Shown in pieces: positions 36,501-64,000 of a stretch of DNA of 64,000 nt. The notes beneath the pieces are model-generated. The model saw nothing but the letters and a program-made list of their open reading frames with translations. It searched no databases and was not told where the DNA came from. Made by a program: the position numbers and the translations under genes. Source of the DNA: Clytia hemisphaerica (Eukaryota > Cnidaria > Hydrozoa > Leptothecata > Clytiidae); assembly GCA_902728285.1 (NCBI GenBank), contig CACVBU010001312.1, positions 1,302,001 to 1,366,000 on the forward strand. Reading direction: 5' to 3'. Each line of letters starts with the position of its first letter. Within the stretch, counting starts at the first letter, position 1.

Positions 36501-39500
36501 GTGGACTTAGTCCCCCGGAATTGGTCGATACGTCTTCAAAAATGCAATATTTTGTGCTGACGTCAGGGGGGGTCATGCAGTTATTATATAAACACTATGA
36601 CAATTACTACCGTGGTGGTATATAAACCAAAATTTGGGAAAACAGTTACTCCACCAGTGGACTAACTGCAACATGGGTGGTGCCTAAGCCCAAAATTGTC
36701 GATTTTGGTAGGATATGGTGTACTAAGTGAGCACATTTTTCAATTTTTCACTTAAAATTTTAGGTTTTTAAAAATTCCGGAAGCAAAAAAGTTCAAAACA
36801 TTTTTGTCAAAAGTCAAAAAAAATCACAAAATGTTTTCTTCAATCAAGGCATGAAAGGTATTTTAACAAACTTGGAAAATGATTAAGATATTTAACTCTT
36901 GAACGTCGTTAATAAGACGTACCCAGTAAAATGGTATCAAAATGAGGAATTCAGTGAAAAAATTGCCAAATTTGGCATTTTTGGGGGTGGTATACACCAA
37001 TTTTGAGGGTAAAATCAGTTAGTACACTATGGAATAACTGCAAGGGTGGTGGTGTCTGTAGAAAATGTCCAAAATTGCAGTTACTCCACATAGTGTCAAG
37101 GAGTAACTGCAAGACCCCCCCTGCTGACGTCAGCATTTTTGAGAAAATTTTCAGCGAAAGATACCAGTTTTAACAGATGCGTCTGGAAGAATACTATCGA
37201 TTAGAGGGGTCATTTATAGGGTTTCCTAGGCTAGATCATGAGATATTAGAGTTTGAAATTTTGCTGACTCAGCAGAAAAGGGCTAAAAAGTTGAAAAACG
37301 CTTAGTCAGCAAAATTTCAAACTCAAATATCTCATGATCTAGCCAAGGAAACCTTATAAATGACCCCTCTAATCGATAGTACTTCAAGCCCCCATAAAAA
37401 ATTTTCCCCAGCTTTGCCAGCTTGGCAAAAACCGGTTTTGGGGTCCCAAGGGACCATATAATGAGAAAATAAAATAAAAACCCATATTTACTACTTGTAA
37501 GGGTTGATGCAAAAAGGCCCTTTTCGCCGCCGGACTATAATGTAAACATTTCTAGTTAATTATTTTGTAGTGTAACAAACTAGAGAAAACTCAACATGAA
37601 AAGTTTTTGTTTGGTTGTCAGCCAAGCTAGAATTCTATTTGCTAAAATTAAAGAATTCCCATAAAAAAGGTTACAGTATAAGAATAAATTATCAAACTTT
37701 TTTACTATGTTTTAAATATTCACAAAGTGAAACTTAAGTGTGTAAAGCATTTAAAATTGTAAAAACCATTTATTTTTATTATCCATGGCATTCTCAAAAA
37801 CATTTTCTGCAAAAACCATATCTATAAAAAAATATGCACAGACAGGAAGTTTTGAGCATGAACTGGGTGTCTGTTTTATCAACATAAACTGAAATAAGAA
37901 CTGAAAATATTTGCTTTCTCGTTTTATGAGCGTTTTGTGTGATTAAATTGGAAAGAAGGAATTAGATGTTTCTATCCATTTATTTGCATAAGCCTAAAAA
38001 AGCTACCGTCAACTGCTCTAATTTGGGACGATTGGTCAAAACATGGGACTGTTGCATATCTGGTCTGTATTTTCACTTACTGTAAAATCGAAAGAGAAAT
38101 CGTGTATTTTTAAATACGCCATTCCTTAACTCAAATCAAATGACTTTGGAGGTTCGGTAAAATGGTGGCCGACTAGCCGTCCCATCAGTGTAGCTCTAAA
38201 GCTCTAAAACAGCATCTAATAACATGAAAACCAGAATATGATTCTTCAATGGGAATCAAAACTATAAAGTGCACTTACAAACATCAATATATCAGATCTA
38301 ACAAAATTAATAACGGCACTGTCATCATTGACAATAAAACAAAAGATTTTCTGTCAAGAGTCTTGTAAACATTCCAACAACTTCCATCGAAATGATCTGT
38401 CACAGCTGAGTCTACCATTTTTAACACGGTCTGAGGATTGAGCCGAGAACGCTCGCATACCGCTCGCATACCGCTCGCATACCGCTCGCAGAACGCCCAC
38501 GAACTCCCGCGTGGGGGGAAAATTTAATCTGTCAATCATTTTCTCAAGCGAAGAGTACGCGAAGCGATTCTAGCTTTGCGATGGCACCTCGGATCATCAG
38601 TGGATAGTATTCAATTATCATTATCCTTTTATTTTCATTTCTAGAACTTTTGCAAAAAAAAGGAAAAATAGAAAAGTTGTATTTTTTACTGCTCTATTTA
38701 TTCACATACTGAATTTGAAAGATCTTCTATGTGGCATTTTTTTGCAAACTGCAAAAAACTGATTTTTATCCCGCTTTTCCGGGACTTCAGCTTAAGTGCT
38801 GGTGTGCAGCATAGGGTACAAAGTCCAAATATGTGTTTCCCGTAATTTTTGTATGAAGAGTTAGGTCTACACTGCCCATCTTTTGTCAGTCCCATGTTAG
38901 AGCAGTTGACGGTAACATGTGCGCAATTGCAGTTAGGTAATTTCCCAATGTACCGTGAGGTCGGTTAACTTGCATCAGTGGAGGCTATAATGGATAGCCC
39001 TCAAATGAATGACCTGGCTGGTCATTAAAATACAAAGTTATCTCAAAACAAAAATGGTAGAGTAGGAGAGTGGAGATTTTGCTGCTTTGATGGCTACCGT
39101 CAACTGCTCTAACTTGGGGCGATTGGTCGAAACATGGGACTGGTTGATATCTGGTCTGGATTTTCACTTACTGTTAAATCTCTTTGACAACAAATTTGTT
39201 TTGATAACTCCACCAAGTTTATCAATCATACTTCTTTGTTCCTCTTAGAGTGCACAGACACTTGCGTGTGTTCCACTACGGATATTTTCATATTTTGATT
39301 TAAAAGCCTACTCGGTGCGGTGCTATTTTTTAATACGCCGTTCATTAACTCAAATCAAATGACTTTGGAGGTTTGGTGAGATGGGGGTCGAATTGCCGTC
39401 CCATGTTTTTTCAGATAGATAGAACAGTTGACAGTATGAAAGTTTCATTCCACTGGTGCAAGTTGGGAAATCTGATTTTATTAGAAATTTTTTTGGGGAA

Positions 39501-42087
39501 ATTGGAGAAAAAGGGGAATTTTTCGACCCAATTCTCCAAAATCAAGAAATTTTGCCATTCCATTTTTCCAAAATCTGAATTTTTTTTCAGAAGATCAGAA
39601 AATTTTTGGAAATGCGGGAGATTCAGGAGAAAATCCTGAAAATGTGAGAAAATTGGCTGAATTTTTTTCAATCGGTCGATCGATTCCATTCGATTGAGAT
39701 CGTCTGGCTATTTCCCGGTAATTTCGCCAGACCTCAAACACTGACCCATTTACATGTGCTGAATTAGGGCTATTCCAAAAAAAAATTGTACAGGGGTATT
39801 GACAAACTTTTTTTACTAACCTCCCTGGAAATTTTGGATAACAAACTATCCCCTGGAAATTAGGAGTCGACACCCTTGGAATGTTAAATTTTGTGAAAAA
39901 GGGCCTGGAAAGTGACTATTGATGCCAGTTTAGGAGGAGAGAACCCCCTGGAAACCTTTAATAATCCCCTTGGAAAATCTGAAAATGACCAAAAGCCCCT
40001 TGGAAAATCAAGGCTCAGTCCCCCCTGGAAAAGTTCATCAATACCCCTGTATGGTTTAAAAATGGAATAGCCCAATCTTACTTTAGCGTTTAAACAAGGC
40101 CTTCAAAATCGAAGCGCTGTCTTGGGAATAAAATGACAAAATTTGGTTGTTTGATGCTGCACTTTCGCAATCGGTCATTTTGTCTCATTTTAAGTTTCAA
40201 GTTTCAATTATTGTCTTGGGAACTTGAACTTGATTCTGGTAACTCTCATCCTTGTTGTTGCAAATACATCCTGTAGATGACTGATGTTGTTTTTTCTGAA
40301 AGCTTGATTTCTTAGTGTGACTAGAGTACCCTGCCCAGTTGGCGACCGAAATCTTTTGATTCAAATTTTTCACTTACTTCTTACTTTTTTGAAAATCCTT
40401 TTCGACCAACGGTTAGACAACTTTTAACATGCTCTTCGTGTTTGTTTTGATTTTTTATTTGAGGCGATCTTCTTAGAATAAAAAACTTTCGGGTACTAGT
40501 GCCCAGTTCCCGACCGACGTACCAGTCTGCGACCGATCGCGAGAAAGAAAAAATCAGTGCTCTACTTGCAGGTAAGGTTGTATTAATTAGGGTGGACAGG
40601 TCAAAATTTTCCCCTCAAATTTTGAAAACCAAACTAATTTTATTTGAAAGTCCTTACCTTTGTGAGAAAAATGAGGGGTCATTTGTTAAAATTGGTTAAG
40701 TAGTTCCAAAGTTATTCCATTTTCAAACCACAAAAAAAACACATTTTCAAGGAATCGTCTCCCTACCACGCGCAACCAAGAAGTGACCTTTGGACAGCAC
40801 CGAAAAACATTAAAGATGGCGGGTGAATTCTAGCCTTCCGCGTGGCGGGGCGTGAGGAGTTTTCCTGACGCGGTCTGAAAATCGGCCCGATGACTGTTAA
40901 ACTTTAGCTTATCGAAAATGAGCTGGAAATAATAGCTAAAAACAAATTTCACCACTAGAAAGCTAAAATCCTCAGCTTTCAGATGGTGTATGCTGCTTAA
41001 ATGAAAAAATCCGCAATCTTGTTAAAAAATCGCAATTTCTTCTTGTTTTTCAAAATTCCAGACAGCCTGTAGATTTTCAAACAAAGCAGGTTGTGATAGA
41101 TTGTAGCCTAATCTTACCCTGGGTTTACTAAAAAAACCGCGATTGAAAAGATGAACCAGCTCAATTTCGACAGCCATTTGTTTCAATGTGGGTCGAGAAT
41201 TTTCCGGTGCCGTGGTCAGCGCTAAATCGCGTTTTCACCTTGACGTCGAAAAACATGAATATCTTTGGAAAGAAAAAAGATACTTGGATGCAGTTTTTTT
41301 TACTTGTTTCCCTGATAATTCCTGATTGATTTAAAAAAAGAATGAACAGATTTGGATGATTTAAAGGTAAGTACTAATGCATTGAAGTTCATTTTTGTAA
41401 ATTCTTCCTCGTTCCGCGCAAAAAATCCCGACGAGTGCGCACCCTATATTAATTGATCAGGATGATAAAAAAACTCATAAGCTTTCCCGTATTACATTTA
41501 TTTACACTCGTTCTTTTGTTTTAAAATAGCTCACACGCGTCTGGAATTTTTTAATCGCAATGTAGAGTCTTCTTTTTCATTTTTTGAGTTTGGTCGGTCG
41601 CATCGCAGACTGGACGTCAAATTTCGAAGCTGATTGCGTCAACTTTTTTATCAATATTTCAAACGAAAAAAACTGTATCAAGCTGATTTTTACAGAAATG
41701 CTTTCTAACATATTCATCGTTTTGGACAAGTATTTTTTGGAGTGGGAGTTGAAGCGTTTTTTCTTACGAAGCTTTTTTGTCCACAGGTAGCCATTTTTTA
41801 TTTTTTTCGAAAAATACGGTACGGGAAATAGGTCAAGGCAGATTACTACCAAAAGAAATTCTCCAGAGGTTTGTTTTTGTATGACTTTTCTGCGTTCAAA
41901 GACGTTCGGTCGCCAACTGGACCGGTCGCCAACTGGGCAGGGGACTCTAACTGCCAGAAAAATACCAGATGTGCTTCTGTCTAAAAAGTGGAAGCCTTGG
42001 CTAAAACTATTAAGGTAAAAAGTACAATCTCTTACCATCATAATAGTAACAAATTTTCTTTTTGCTTCCTCCACTTGTGTAAGCCAT
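18555..42087 (-). CDS. HDAC1: class I histone deacetylase (HDAC1/2 type)
   Basis: Zinc-dependent lysine deacetylase, expected catalytic subunit of nuclear Sin3, NuRD and CoREST complexes. Exons 5' to 3': 42036-42087, 26372-26484, 25667-25784, 25414-25488, 24860-25140, 24259-24351, 23599-23848, 23243-23351, 22190-22248, 21903-21977, 21277-21589, 19630-19686, 19449-19526, 19026-19066, 18555-18661. They join in phase to 606 residues. Exon 1 encodes a start Met and [10 protein letters not shown], which continues into [17 protein letters not shown] in exon 2. Visible active-site elements are [36 protein letters not shown] and [10 protein letters not shown]. After [12 protein letters not shown] the tail is Lys/Glu/Thr/Pro-rich and spread over short exons; at 606 residues the protein is longer than the roughly 480-490 of vertebrate HDAC1/2. 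Intron 1 is 15.5 kb and holds a BEL retrotransposon in sense orientation. The start lies 355 bp from the divergent KAT8 start. Confidence 0.95.
19859..20199. mobile_element. G-rich inverted-repeat element in an HDAC intron
   Basis: The ends CATAGTGGGCA (19859-19869) and TGCCCACTATG (20189-20199) are perfect 11-bp inverted repeats. Between them are at least six blocks of GGGGTTGAG/GGGGGTTTG-like sequence on the plus strand, ending with a 10-base G run. Short ORFs inside are repeat artefacts. It sits between HDAC exons 11 and 12. Confidence 0.55.
20473..20639. repeat. foldback MITE in an HDAC intron
   Basis: The left arm TAAATTACGTCACAAACATC through ACTTGCCTCGT is mirrored at the right end (ACGAGGCAAGTGATGTTTGT then GAGGTAATTTA), with the inner ATGGTGATTA also mirrored by TAATCACCACGG. 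The whole element could form one long hairpin. No coding capacity. Confidence 0.7.
21030..21185. repeat. CGAATTATAGA-type repeat fragment
   Basis: Several short CGAATT/CGAACT boxes followed by ATAGA or AGAGA (for example GATTCGAATTATAGAAAG) occur on the plus strand. Similar boxes are at about 16.60-16.65 kb inside a pogo-like element and, inverted, at 63.92-64.00 kb. This is probably a terminus or relic of the same element type. Confidence 0.4.
24519..24738. repeat. foldback MITE in an HDAC intron
   Basis: Two arms of about 95 bp, the left starting TATAAAAACCTCCTCCAAT, are inverted copies of each other and end with ATTGGAGGAGGTTTTTATA. The loop is about 30 bp. The element lies in the intron between HDAC exons 5 and 6 and encodes nothing. 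Confidence 0.8.
26741..27330. mobile_element. repeat element with GGACCTACC termini
   Basis: It starts GGACCTACCTG and ends GTGGTAGGTCC. The right part carries CAGAAAAAACT, a CTGGTAACAGACGAGCGG block and GGACCTCTGTGGTAGGTCC, which also occur (diverged) at 26.1-26.2 kb and, inverted, at 44.5-44.6 kb. It belongs to the same family as the outer element at 44513-53581. The BEL retrotransposon inserted 17 bp beyond its right end. Confidence 0.55.
27348..28142 (-). repeat. 3' LTR of the BEL element
   Basis: This 795-bp direct repeat of 34954-35748 has TG...CA ends. Differences seen include 27733-27735 (TGA versus TTA in the other copy), ACCAAACAT versus ACCAATCAT and GTAAACAAAC versus GTAAGCAAAC. 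The near identity points to a recent insertion. Confidence 0.93.
28214..31660 (-). CDS. pol: BEL/Pao Pol: reverse transcriptase, RNase H, integrase
   Basis: 1148 residues, intact. The N-terminal third carries the reverse transcriptase with the catalytic YVDD box ([12 protein letters not shown]) after [17 protein letters not shown] Pao-type RNase H region follows ([35 protein letters not shown]). The C-terminal third has an HHCC integrase zinc domain ([11 protein letters not shown] ... CPRCRY) and a DDE core ([20 protein letters not shown]), ending in an integrase C-terminal region with GDIVLFTK. The ATG overlaps the stop of the upstream ORF as ATGA, so translation may depend on termination-reinitiation or on -1 frameshifting. 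It probably replicates the element by reverse transcription and integration. Confidence 0.93.
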   Translation of the reverse strand: MSIKEETEQQFIDDSVTVDIQNHQSIATLPLMDSPSRLSPNRGIALKVYNQQLHRLVKNPDDKDDIINSEHKLQKLGYVDYVKNLPKEMQQSLAQSNLQNYIPWRAVWKESSVSTPCRVVFDASMTTNSGFSLNDLLAKGRNNMNRLVDIFVRWRCHSVVFHTDVQKMYNSIKLHPSHWGLQRYLWQDQLDSTKPPEEKVIKTLIYGIKSSGNQAERGLRETARLFKEEYPQIHQIVSNDVYVDDCLSGAPTVNLAHKLADNLEVVISHGGFSLKGFTFSGQRPQESLSNDGETVSVAGLRWFPHEDEISLDVQQLNFAKKSRGRKPTLQSTIPKDLTRRQCVAKVAELYDITGLITPIVATMKLDLHDLVKRKMDWDDVLPDNLRSLWINHFEMMDEIKKVRFKRAIIPDDAANLDIQTLEFGDASKYLVCIAIYVRFQRKNGLHSCQLIFGRSKLISQEYTQPRAELFASMINAHSGHTIKQALKDKHKSSIKFTDSQITLYWISNDNLNLKQWTRNRVSEIHRFTDINEWKYLKSEDMIADLGTRRCESIKEIDQNSHWIQGYPWMNQDASTFPSQSVQEISLNAQEKQLMKKESRDDDRKEVINCFISSTKLTLPEAISDRYKLSCYLLDPNFKRFHTVIRIMGYVIKYINALRKKFTATSKINPLNQLPSLTDEDMSNSRQYFFKKATQEVKHFNDRSKFKKISEEKDGILYFTGRILPTDQISTLGKATSTMKDLTASTFCVPLVDKNSPLAYSIIMDIHWNHPTALHSGVETTWRYVLQQCYILEGRSLVKMVRSSCPRCRYLLKRKFNVIMGPLSEDNLKIAPAFYTTMTDLAGPFLSYSQHHKRTTVKIWLVVFCCATTTSTKIKVMDNYDTLAFLQAFTRLACEVGYPKKLLVDEGSQLIKACETMELNLVDIQQHLHSKLNIEFATCPVGGHNVHGRVERKISEIKKSIEKSINKERLSILHWETLASTISNTINNLPLAVGNHKHFEMSDLLTPNRLLLGRNNERSPTEPLSVSNDYDKIIRTNKKIYDTWFECWLTAHVPNLMSQPKWFNNDTDIKTGDIVLFTKQESSLASTYQFGRIQNVNNGRDGKICEVDVEYVNNNEKTKRVTHRSVCSLILIHGIDEIDITSQLYGLKN
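31657..34854 (-). CDS. gag: BEL/Pao Gag-protease polyprotein with heptad repeat
   Basis: 1065 residues. Residues 1-31 are followed by about 25 copies of a seven-residue unit (mostly STHLSSD, later QLQPSSD) to about residue 206. Next comes a coiled-coil-rich Gag region of the BEL type ([20 protein letters not shown], about residues 430-620), Cys/His clusters (CFICGANDH and CHQCLYPGA), and a retropepsin-like aspartic protease with [12 protein letters not shown]. It ends four bases into the next ORF (ATGA). A repeat-extended Gag N-terminus is not a usual BEL feature. It supplies the particle protein and processing enzyme of the retrotransposon. Confidence 0.92.
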   Translation of the reverse strand: MSYNLRPKNRFNFKTYGNTGNKTQLNSTVSDTTHLSSDSTHLSSDSTHLSSDSTHLSSDSTHLLSDSTHLSSDSTHLSSDSTHLSSDSTHLSSDSTHLSSDSTHLSSDSTHLSSDSTHLSSDSTHLSSDSTHLSSDSTHLSSDSNQLSSGLTHLSSDSNQLSSDSNQLSSDSTHLSSDQLQPSSDQLQLSSDQLQPSSDQLQPSSDQVIQMDGKPEVKALLFSLIGYQDEILDIIQDFAPPLIKQSTDVMKRCITDIQALRKKYRDKDRELRFLLQDHQDSLENYEQKYGKPYSSTINEVATYVQIIQKQIQDIDLTTTKETQSVNSQKSTFIAEEATRAIEYLTKVFTVTITTVTNDDLKLRKKQLQSRMSEVSTISENLKELIELNTSAAVYGPIKTNYDTLHKSAQQYEKTINDEMKSRELDKLDSFKKVQLNIKLPKFIGYEAEIDIYTFIDNFKKLYSDHVPTSLQPDFVKNNHLGKHAFELVKNVNDIDEIWLRLKDAFGDRKLLLSQKLATLTSIDMKVKDSTKITESLSKIVNTMRDLMLLASTHHIENELYYGDALTHLSNKLGQSRLMRWLTYSCDNPREGKYKWKLMIDFLEKEIKIQQQVTILHSNVGTTPGKDKDKDGRQKGRGSSYFGQQPRQPTPPQQPSLSTCFICGANDHVPTNGPKNTKLIQYFSCKTFVDMTADQRLKFLKDNSLCHQCLYPGAKISTGKHNEGRCQHRFICQHPSHANEKIKKHILVCDEHKLEQVNKDILEHYKDVCIRKHPLPTYSKDIRIYHSTFKSNHHQQVDDSNNAIFMLQSICINKRTYTIFYDTGCSDFVSRFEAVRHLGPNAVKHSSYEVEMNGVGGSKNVSRRGIYKISIPLSHGSQAVMIGPCMDRITETFPQYPLQGKVYDDIKDCYIKEGNNIQFLPSVPKSIGGDVDFMIGMKYNRYFPEPVFQLPSGLTIYRSQFVNTDGSFGIIGGPHEVFNRIGAAHLSTHFVSNQLRLFHNGYDVNPDIRLLGYLSQIGDVFNSKSNHFDDEQSTPSTKQNVLEVNKLFVASVAEDVPNAKTSPTRS
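34237..34761 (-). repeat. 21-bp in-frame tandem repeat in BEL gag
   Basis: About 25 units of 21 bp (plus-strand unit AGTCGGACGACAAGTGAGTTG and variants) encode a Ser/Thr/His/Asp heptad. Because the unit length is a multiple of three and has no stop in several frames, long spurious ORFs appear on both strands here. The array grades from highly uniform STHLSSD units to diverged QLQPSSD units. Confidence 0.95.
34954..35748 (-). repeat. 5' LTR of the BEL element
   Basis: This 795-bp repeat lies upstream of gag on the minus strand and should carry the element's promoter and poly(A) site. It is followed on the right by the ACGGG target duplication. Nearly identical to 27348-28142. Confidence 0.93.
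36231..37537. mobile_element. 1.3-kb foldback element with a second inner hairpin
   Basis: The left end TAGTCCGACGGCG and right end CGCCGCCGGACTA open inverted arms of about 150-190 bp (GGGTTTTTATTTTATTTTC, TTGGGACCCCAAAACCGG and CCAGCTTTGCCAGCTTGGC are mirrored). Inside, 37187-37385 forms an independent hairpin with arms of about 80 bp around ATCATGAGATATTAGAGTTT. No coding capacity. It lies in HDAC intron 1. Confidence 0.8.
38006..38912. mobile_element. TA-flanked MITE, family with CCGTCAACTGCTCTAA termini (907-bp copy)
   Basis: The ends CCGTCAACTGCTCTAA and TTAGAGCAGTTGACGG are perfect inverted repeats flanked by TA (38004-38005 and 38913-38914). Internal sequence (GATTGGTCAAAACATGGGAC, CAAATCAAATGACTTTGGAG) is shared with the shorter copy at 39097-39434. 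It contains a 3.6-unit tandem GCTCGCATACC repeat at 38451-38490. Confidence 0.85.
39097..39434. mobile_element. TA-flanked MITE, family with CCGTCAACTGCTCTAA termini (338-bp copy)
   Basis: It starts CCGTCAACTGCTCTAA and ends with diverged TAGAACAGTTGACAG, flanked by TA (39095-39096 and 39435-39436). Relative to 38006-38912 it keeps both terminal regions and lacks the middle, as expected of an internally deleted sibling. Confidence 0.8.
39767..40073. mobile_element. MITE with GGGCTATTCCA termini and internal CCCCTGGAAA boxes
   Basis: The ends GGGCTATTCCA and TGGAATAGCCC are inverted repeats; the next block TACAGGGGTATTGA is also mirrored at the right. About eight variants of CCCCTGGAAA lie between. 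The flanks (ACACTGACCCATTTACATGT on the left) match an unfilled copy of the host repeat at about 58.43-58.56 kb, which lacks this insert. Confidence 0.75.
40324..41947. mobile_element. TA-flanked inverted-repeat element, split by a nested transposon
   Basis: The left end GAGTACCCTGCCCAGTTGGC (continuing GACCG) is mirrored by CGGTC GCCAACTGGGCAGGGGACTC at the right, each bordered by TA (40322-40323 and 41948-41949). The middle is interrupted by the element at 40589-41456. Its right edge is 89 bp from HDAC exon 1. No intact transposase is visible. Confidence 0.75.
40589..41456 (+). mobile_element. 868-bp DNA transposon copy with 8-bp target duplication (left of promoter)
   Basis: It begins AGGGTGGACAGG and ends GTGCGCACCCTA. 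TATTAATT flanks both sides (40581-40588 and 41457-41464), an 8-bp target duplication as seen with hAT-type elements. Sequence matches 43038-43895 in reverse orientation along its length. It is non-coding. Confidence 0.85.
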
Positions 42088-42442
42088 TGTTAGGATTTAT
42101 TTACGAGGTAATTTCAGAAAGTTGCTGGATTCTGCTAGTTGAAATCGTGTTTTTGTGAGCTTTTTTTACCGCTTCGCGTCTTGAGTATAAAGGATTTTAA
42201 TTGATCCGTGGTCAAACTACAAATAGCTCGAATTTGTTATTTGAAACTTTTTCAACTTTTGTAAGTCTGACCACGAATTAGGATCAATAAAGATCAATAT
42301 TTTCTGCCTAGTACCAACATCTCGGTTTTCCTTTTTGAGGACGCCGCTAAAAATCTTTTTTCCATTCCCATAGAAAAACGTAACCGCTTAAACTGACAGT
42401 TAGGAAAGCTTATACTACACGCAGGATTACAAACAAGACAAG
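42088..42442. promoter_or_regulatory. shared bidirectional promoter of HDAC1 and KAT8
   Basis: These 355 bp separate the two divergent start codons, so both 5' UTRs and core promoters must fit here unless non-coding upstream exons exist. No TATA box is evident at a convincing place. CAAGATGGCGGC over the KAT8 start (about 42439-42450) matches the YY1 consensus found at many animal housekeeping starts. An imperfect dyad (TTGATCCGTGGTC near 42200 and GACCACGAATTAGGATCAA near 42270) lies in the middle. Shared regulation is an inference from spacing. Confidence 0.75.
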
Positions 42443-63172
<20,730 letters not shown>

Positions 63173-64000
63173 TGGTATTTGATCGAGAAATGTTGACGAC
63201 TTCGTTCCCAGGACCCTCAAATTTTGCAAGAGAATCACCCACGGTTGACGCAAAATGACGAAACTAAATTAAATGGGATACTTTAAGCTATTTTGGAAAA
63301 ATATACCGGAAATAAGTGAATTCTTAAGATTTATCCATGACGGAAGGACAATTAACAAACATATTTAGAAAGGTGAAGTGGAATTTGCGTGTATTGTTTT
63401 GAACTATTTATAAAAATGGAAGACACCTGCTTATCAACGGACTTGATGAACAGTCAGTCGAGTTTCCAGAGGAAATGAAAGACTGCTTATGTTGCTTGAC
63501 GTTGAGAGTTTACTCCATCTTTTTGTGATAAAGTCTAGAGACTAGAATTATCATGTTTTCATCTATCATACTAATTTGTTAGTTTACTAAATTTTTCCCA
63601 TCTGTTTTTTTTTTCGAGAAAGAAACAGCTTGTCAGTTATTTATAAAAAGGATATTGAGTTTTCAAATTGTTTTTATCACTATCCGATTCACTTTGAATC
63701 CTGTTTTTCTCAATTAACAAGCAAGGCTACATTGGGAGAATCCTGATTATATAATATATTCATGTGTTGGGATTTTATTTAGGAGAAGTAATACTTATTT
63801 TTCAAACGTAAATTGATGTTTATGTTTCAGGGTTTAAATATTTATGGGTTTTTATTTTTCCCATGTGGTGTTAATTTTAAATTGGTGTTTTGGCCTTTGA
63901 AACCGACTTTTGATTTCATTCGAATCTTTCTTTTTCGAACTAATTCTCAGTTCTCGTCAAGGGAAATGTGAAATACCCTCTATAATTCGAATCTTTCTGT
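63173..64000. other. KAT8 3' UTR and downstream sequence
   Basis: No coding region is supported. The first part is presumably the KAT8 3' UTR; I see no canonical AATAAA. The last 90 bases contain inverted CGAATTATAGA-type boxes (ATTCGAATCTTTCT twice), matching the repeat at about 21.05-21.17 kb, so a DNA element probably begins here and runs out of the window. Confidence 0.5.

Noticed and set aside
41577..42074. 165-residue ORF on the minus strand over HDAC exon 1
   Set aside because: It is in a different frame from the HDAC exon, spans its splice donor and runs into a transposon; only the HDAC reading is supported by family match.

Overview
This window is nuclear DNA from an invertebrate animal. 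The genes are split by many GT-AG introns, the sequence is AT-rich, the proteins are animal types (two-pore potassium channel, class I histone deacetylase, MYST acetyltransferase, C2H2 zinc-finger protein), and it carries BEL/Pao and Copia LTR retrotransposons, a tRNA-derived SINE and many small inverted-repeat DNA elements. I cannot place the phylum from the sequence alone. All exon models below were built by hand from reading frame, splice sites and phase.

Layout. 529-2332 (+): a two-pore-domain potassium channel relative whose two selectivity filters are both degenerate. 3280-12091 (-): a large regulatory-type protein with a long Ser/Thr/Gln-rich N-terminal part and 15 C2H2 zinc fingers; its first exon was not found, and a SINE sits in its last intron. 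12.1-18.5 kb: gene-poor and rich in MITE-like elements. 18555-42087 (-): a class I histone deacetylase (HDAC1/2 type, 606 residues, 15 exons); exons 2-15 lie at 18.5-26.5 kb, and exon 1 lies 15.5 kb upstream at 42036-42087. Intron 1 holds a complete BEL/Pao retrotransposon (27348-35748) and a series of DNA elements. 42443-63172 (+): a MOF/KAT8-type MYST histone acetyltransferase (449 residues, 9 exons); exon 1 is at 42443-42644 and the rest is at 59.2-63.2 kb. Its 16.5-kb intron 1 holds a three-level nest: a repeat element (44513-53581), split by a palindromic DNA element (45235-52802), split by a Copia retrotransposon (47099-52286).

The main biological point is that a histone deacetylase gene and a histone acetyltransferase gene are head to head, with start codons only 355 bp apart. 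They probably share a promoter, so writer and eraser of histone acetylation may be co-regulated. Two copies of one DNA transposon lie in opposite orientation on either side of this promoter. Both genes have one very long, transposon-filled first intron and otherwise introns of a few hundred bases up to about 1.6 kb.

Other notable items are the degenerate-pore K2P-like channel, a BEL element split into two ORFs by an ATGA overlap with an expanded heptad repeat in its Gag region, a TA-flanked MITE family with three copies here, and two minisatellites in the KAT8 intron built around a CACGCGTG palindrome.
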